From Acorus gramineus (lineage: Eukaryota > Streptophyta > Magnoliopsida > Acorales > Acoraceae), in contig CM060849.1 in NCBI GenBank assembly GCA_030737835.1, positions 7,997,245 through 8,061,244 of the forward strand: a stretch of DNA of 64,000 nucleotides, in the 5' to 3' direction. Of this stretch, positions 61,580-64,000 are shown in pieces. The notes under the pieces are model-generated. The model had not been told where the DNA came from, did no database searches, and saw nothing but the letters and a program-made list of their open reading frames with translations. A program made the position numbers and the translations under genes. Position 1 is the first letter of the stretch, and each line of letters opens with the position of its first letter.

Positions 61580-62502
61580 CTCGTTGTCCACCACCTCCAT
61601 TGTAGACCAATCCGTCGTTGCCTCCTCCCCGAACCTCCCTTTCCAGTCCACCACCACCGGTCTCTGCCACCAGGTACACCTAGGCCATAATGTTATCTTT
61701 ATCTTTTTCAAAACTCTAGTTTTATCTTTATCCAAAAAAAATTACCCCTTTCTCTTCCCTCAATCTCTATCAGGTTTCAAGTTTTCTATGCTTTGGATTT
61801 TCATTTTTTCTCTCTTTCTTTCGTTGGTTTTCACTACCGGTTGAGGAAGAGGTATATACGTCTTTGGACCATGAAAACATAAAAATTTGGCCTTGTAAAT
61901 CTAGGGTTTTTTTTTTTGTGTGGGTTTTAATAGTTATAATTACTAATTAAAAAAAAAACTTAAAGAAATTTATGTGCGACACATATGTCACTAGTTAAAG
62001 CACATGTACGTTGCACATGAATTATTTTGTTGATAATTTAATAAATAAAGAGTAAGATATTTAATTTCTTTTGAATTATTATGTCCCATTTTTTACTTAT
62101 TTTCTGTTTGAATAATTTATATATATTTGTACTTTCTTGTTAGTGTTAGATTATGATCCTTGATATTCAAATTATTCAATAATTATCATTATAGTATATG
62201 TGTATGAAGTGTTACTTTGAAAATTTTATGCATATAAAGAGAAATTTAATTCTTATTCACTAACTCATCCACATAGATATGTAGAAATGAAAGACCTAAA
62301 TCCACGTAAATATGGATATTAACATATCAGATCTGTATCCCAATTTTGGTTGAATTTACTCTCCCTTCCAAATTTATTTAATTTTTTATTAATAATTAAA
62401 TACATAGAGCTTCTATTATATATAAGGATTTTCTAACGGTTACAATATATAATATATGTAGGTATATTATATAATTATATAAAATTAAGTTGCATATATA
62501 TT
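61580..62502. other. Spacer after the foldback element, no gene assigned
   Basis: The first 270 bases are less AT-rich and contain an 86-codon frame starting MSTTSIVDQSVVASS, which I do not recognise. The remainder is strongly AT-rich. Confidence 0.45.
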
Positions 62503-62790
62503 AAATTTAGATATATAATCATGTAATTGATTGTAAAGAATGTTAAAGGGTAAATACAAATAAATGTATAGAATTAAAATAAATGTATAAATTAAATAAA
62601 CACATTATATATGGTATTTGATTTCAAAGAATTTGAAAGGGTAAATTTAGACATATAAACGTGTAATTGATTGTGAAGAATGTTAAATGTTAAATATGAA
62701 TAAATGTATAGAATTAAAATAAATGTATAAATTAAATACATTAAACACATTATATAAGGTATTTGATTTCAAAGAATTTAAAAGGATAAA
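62503..62790. repeat. Tandem duplication, unit about 140 bp
   Basis: Two adjacent units (62503-62642 and 62643-62790) share GTGTAATTGATTG-like, AATGTATAGAATTAAAATA and GGTATTTGATTTCAAAGAAT words in order. Non-coding. Confidence 0.75.
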
Positions 62791-62975
62791 TATGTCTAAT
62801 CAAATATAATTTGGGGTAGGAATGAATTTTCATGAATTGATAAGGGTAAACATGTCCAAGGAATGTTTTTCATGGATTGGTATTTTATAGGTAGTATAGA
62901 TTAACTGATTTTAAAAAGAGGTGCATTATTGGAGGTCCGTAAAATGTAGTGTGTAACAGTGTGAAAGAGAAAAAA

Positions 62976-64000
62976 ATGAGGGGTTGTACTTTGTTCCGGC
63001 GGCGATCGCTCGCGAAACCCTACCTTCTCCGGCCGTTCTGTACGGATGGAGGTGGCAGTGTCGGAGGCGGAGGCGATGACTTTCAAAGCTCCCGTGTCAA
63101 AATTTTCGATCGCGACCTCAAACGGACACATGTCGGTCTCCTCTCTCTCTCTCTCGAATTTGTGACTCTCAATGTCTCTAACTTTCTCTCTATCCCTCCA
63201 TCTGTGTTTGTGGATTCATAGAGGGATAGAGCGGCTTGGTTGATGAGAGGGAAGGACGAGTTCGTTGATTCCGTCGCCGAGAACCTGCTCGATCGCTTGG
63301 AGGTTTTTTGTTTTTCCTACCATTCTTGCATCTACGCTATTTCAATTTCTGAAATATGATCATACTTGTTTGGAATCGGGAATCTAAAATACTACTTTAA
63401 AAAAGCAAAGAAAAATAGTATCTTTAATTATAGTACAGAGAATCGCATTCCAAGTTAATGTGAATATGGAAATCAGAGTTTTTGCACTATATAGAACCAT
63501 GGTTCTGTTTGAATCCTTGTTTAGATAAGAAAAGGTTATATTTTGTTTGTTGAACATGCTCATTAGAATCGCGAGATATCTCACAAAGCTTATCAAAAAA
63601 AAAAGTTTAGAACTGCATTATGCAGGCCCTTTGCTTTCCTATTACAAAATTCCTCATAATTAATTTAAATAAAGCATATTTTCATGGGCAGATCCACTTT
63701 AGATAATTTAGATTCTTGAGATGCTTACATAGACCATTTTTTTTCCTGATCTGCTGAATTTAAATTCGTGACACGTCATCTCACTTGTACCCATTTCACA
63801 GGATTGCAAGAAAACATTTCCAGTTTCACTTTGCTTAGGGGGTTCACTGGGGGCTGTGAGGAGTTTATTACGTGGACGTGGTAAGTGATATGTGTAGTGT
63901 CCTTTTTAGTATTCCATTTCATTGTTTTGTTATTAATGCTTACATCTATTTGATAATATTGTTGTTTCACACTATATGTTGGGCTTGTAAGCACATTTCA
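62976..64000 (+). CDS. NDUFAF5: NDUFAF5, mitochondrial complex I assembly factor (5' part)
   Basis: Three exons are visible: 62976-63131, 63222-63302 and 63802-63880; the gene runs off the right edge. NDUFAF5 is a SAM-dependent methyltransferase-fold protein of the mitochondrial matrix. In humans it hydroxylates an arginine of the complex I subunit NDUFS7 during early assembly. The start at 62976 gives an arginine-rich, acid-poor leader ([20 protein letters not shown]), as expected for a mitochondrial presequence. An in-frame ATG at 62949 is possible but would add nine less suitable residues. The family hallmark KIFDRDLKR lies at the end of exon 1, RDRAAWL starts exon 2, and exon 3 begins the SAM-binding region ([20 protein letters not shown]). 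The exon 1 donor (CAT/GTCGGT) is non-optimal. Exons are in phase; exon 3 ends in phase 1. Confidence 0.88.

Noticed and set aside
1-64000. CRISPR arrays, bacterial operons, rRNA or tRNA genes
   Set aside because: None found. The tandem arrays have no unique spacers, and the only tRNA-like segment is the SINE at 10372-10480.

Overview
The window looks like nuclear DNA of a flowering plant. It has GT-AG introns that run to several kilobases, AT-rich spacers, proteins whose closest recognisable relatives are plant ones, and a dense, nested set of plant transposons. I cannot name the species. There are no bacterial operons, no organellar genes, no rRNA and no tRNA genes that I can see.

Three host genes could be read exon by exon, all on the + strand. 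(1) 258-4665: a 10-exon gene for the non-catalytic subunit of queuine tRNA-ribosyltransferase (QTRT2), 400 aa. (2) 25439-40232: a 19-exon gene for the TFIIB-related factor BRF1 of RNA polymerase III TFIIIB, 569 aa, with transposon-loaded introns. (3) 62976 to beyond the right edge: the first three exons of NDUFAF5, a mitochondrial complex I assembly factor. A fourth, tentative host gene (13402-18399, 52 codons, one predicted membrane segment) appears to be split within an exon by a solo LTR. The genes serve unrelated housekeeping tasks (tRNA modification, Pol III transcription, respiration), and nothing suggests they work together.

Layout: QTRT2 at the left edge; a quiet spacer; a broken Copia element (6492-9601); AT-rich DNA with a SINE and small repeats; a hAT-type MITE (12262-13114); the tentative small gene, with a foldback MITE in its intron and a 2.9 kb solo LTR (15290-18215) in its exon; a repeat-rich spacer with a second foldback MITE (21142-21798) and an antisense LINE tail carrying two nested hAT-type MITEs (22524-23389, 23632-24402); BRF1; a small hAT-type MITE (40888-41189), an AT microsatellite, and four tandem units of about 530 bp (41575-43700); a large foldback element (45158-46275); an AT-rich spacer with MITEs; a second large foldback element (50551-61570) that has been entered by a 10.1 kb Ty3/Gypsy chromovirus-like element (51125-61261); then NDUFAF5.

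The most striking result is a set of foldback elements with exact 9-bp target duplications. Their long inverted arms are built of short tandem units, and in two of them each unit carries its own small palindrome. The nesting at 50.5-61.6 kb is proven by two independent exact target duplications, 9 bp for the foldback and 5 bp for the retroelement.
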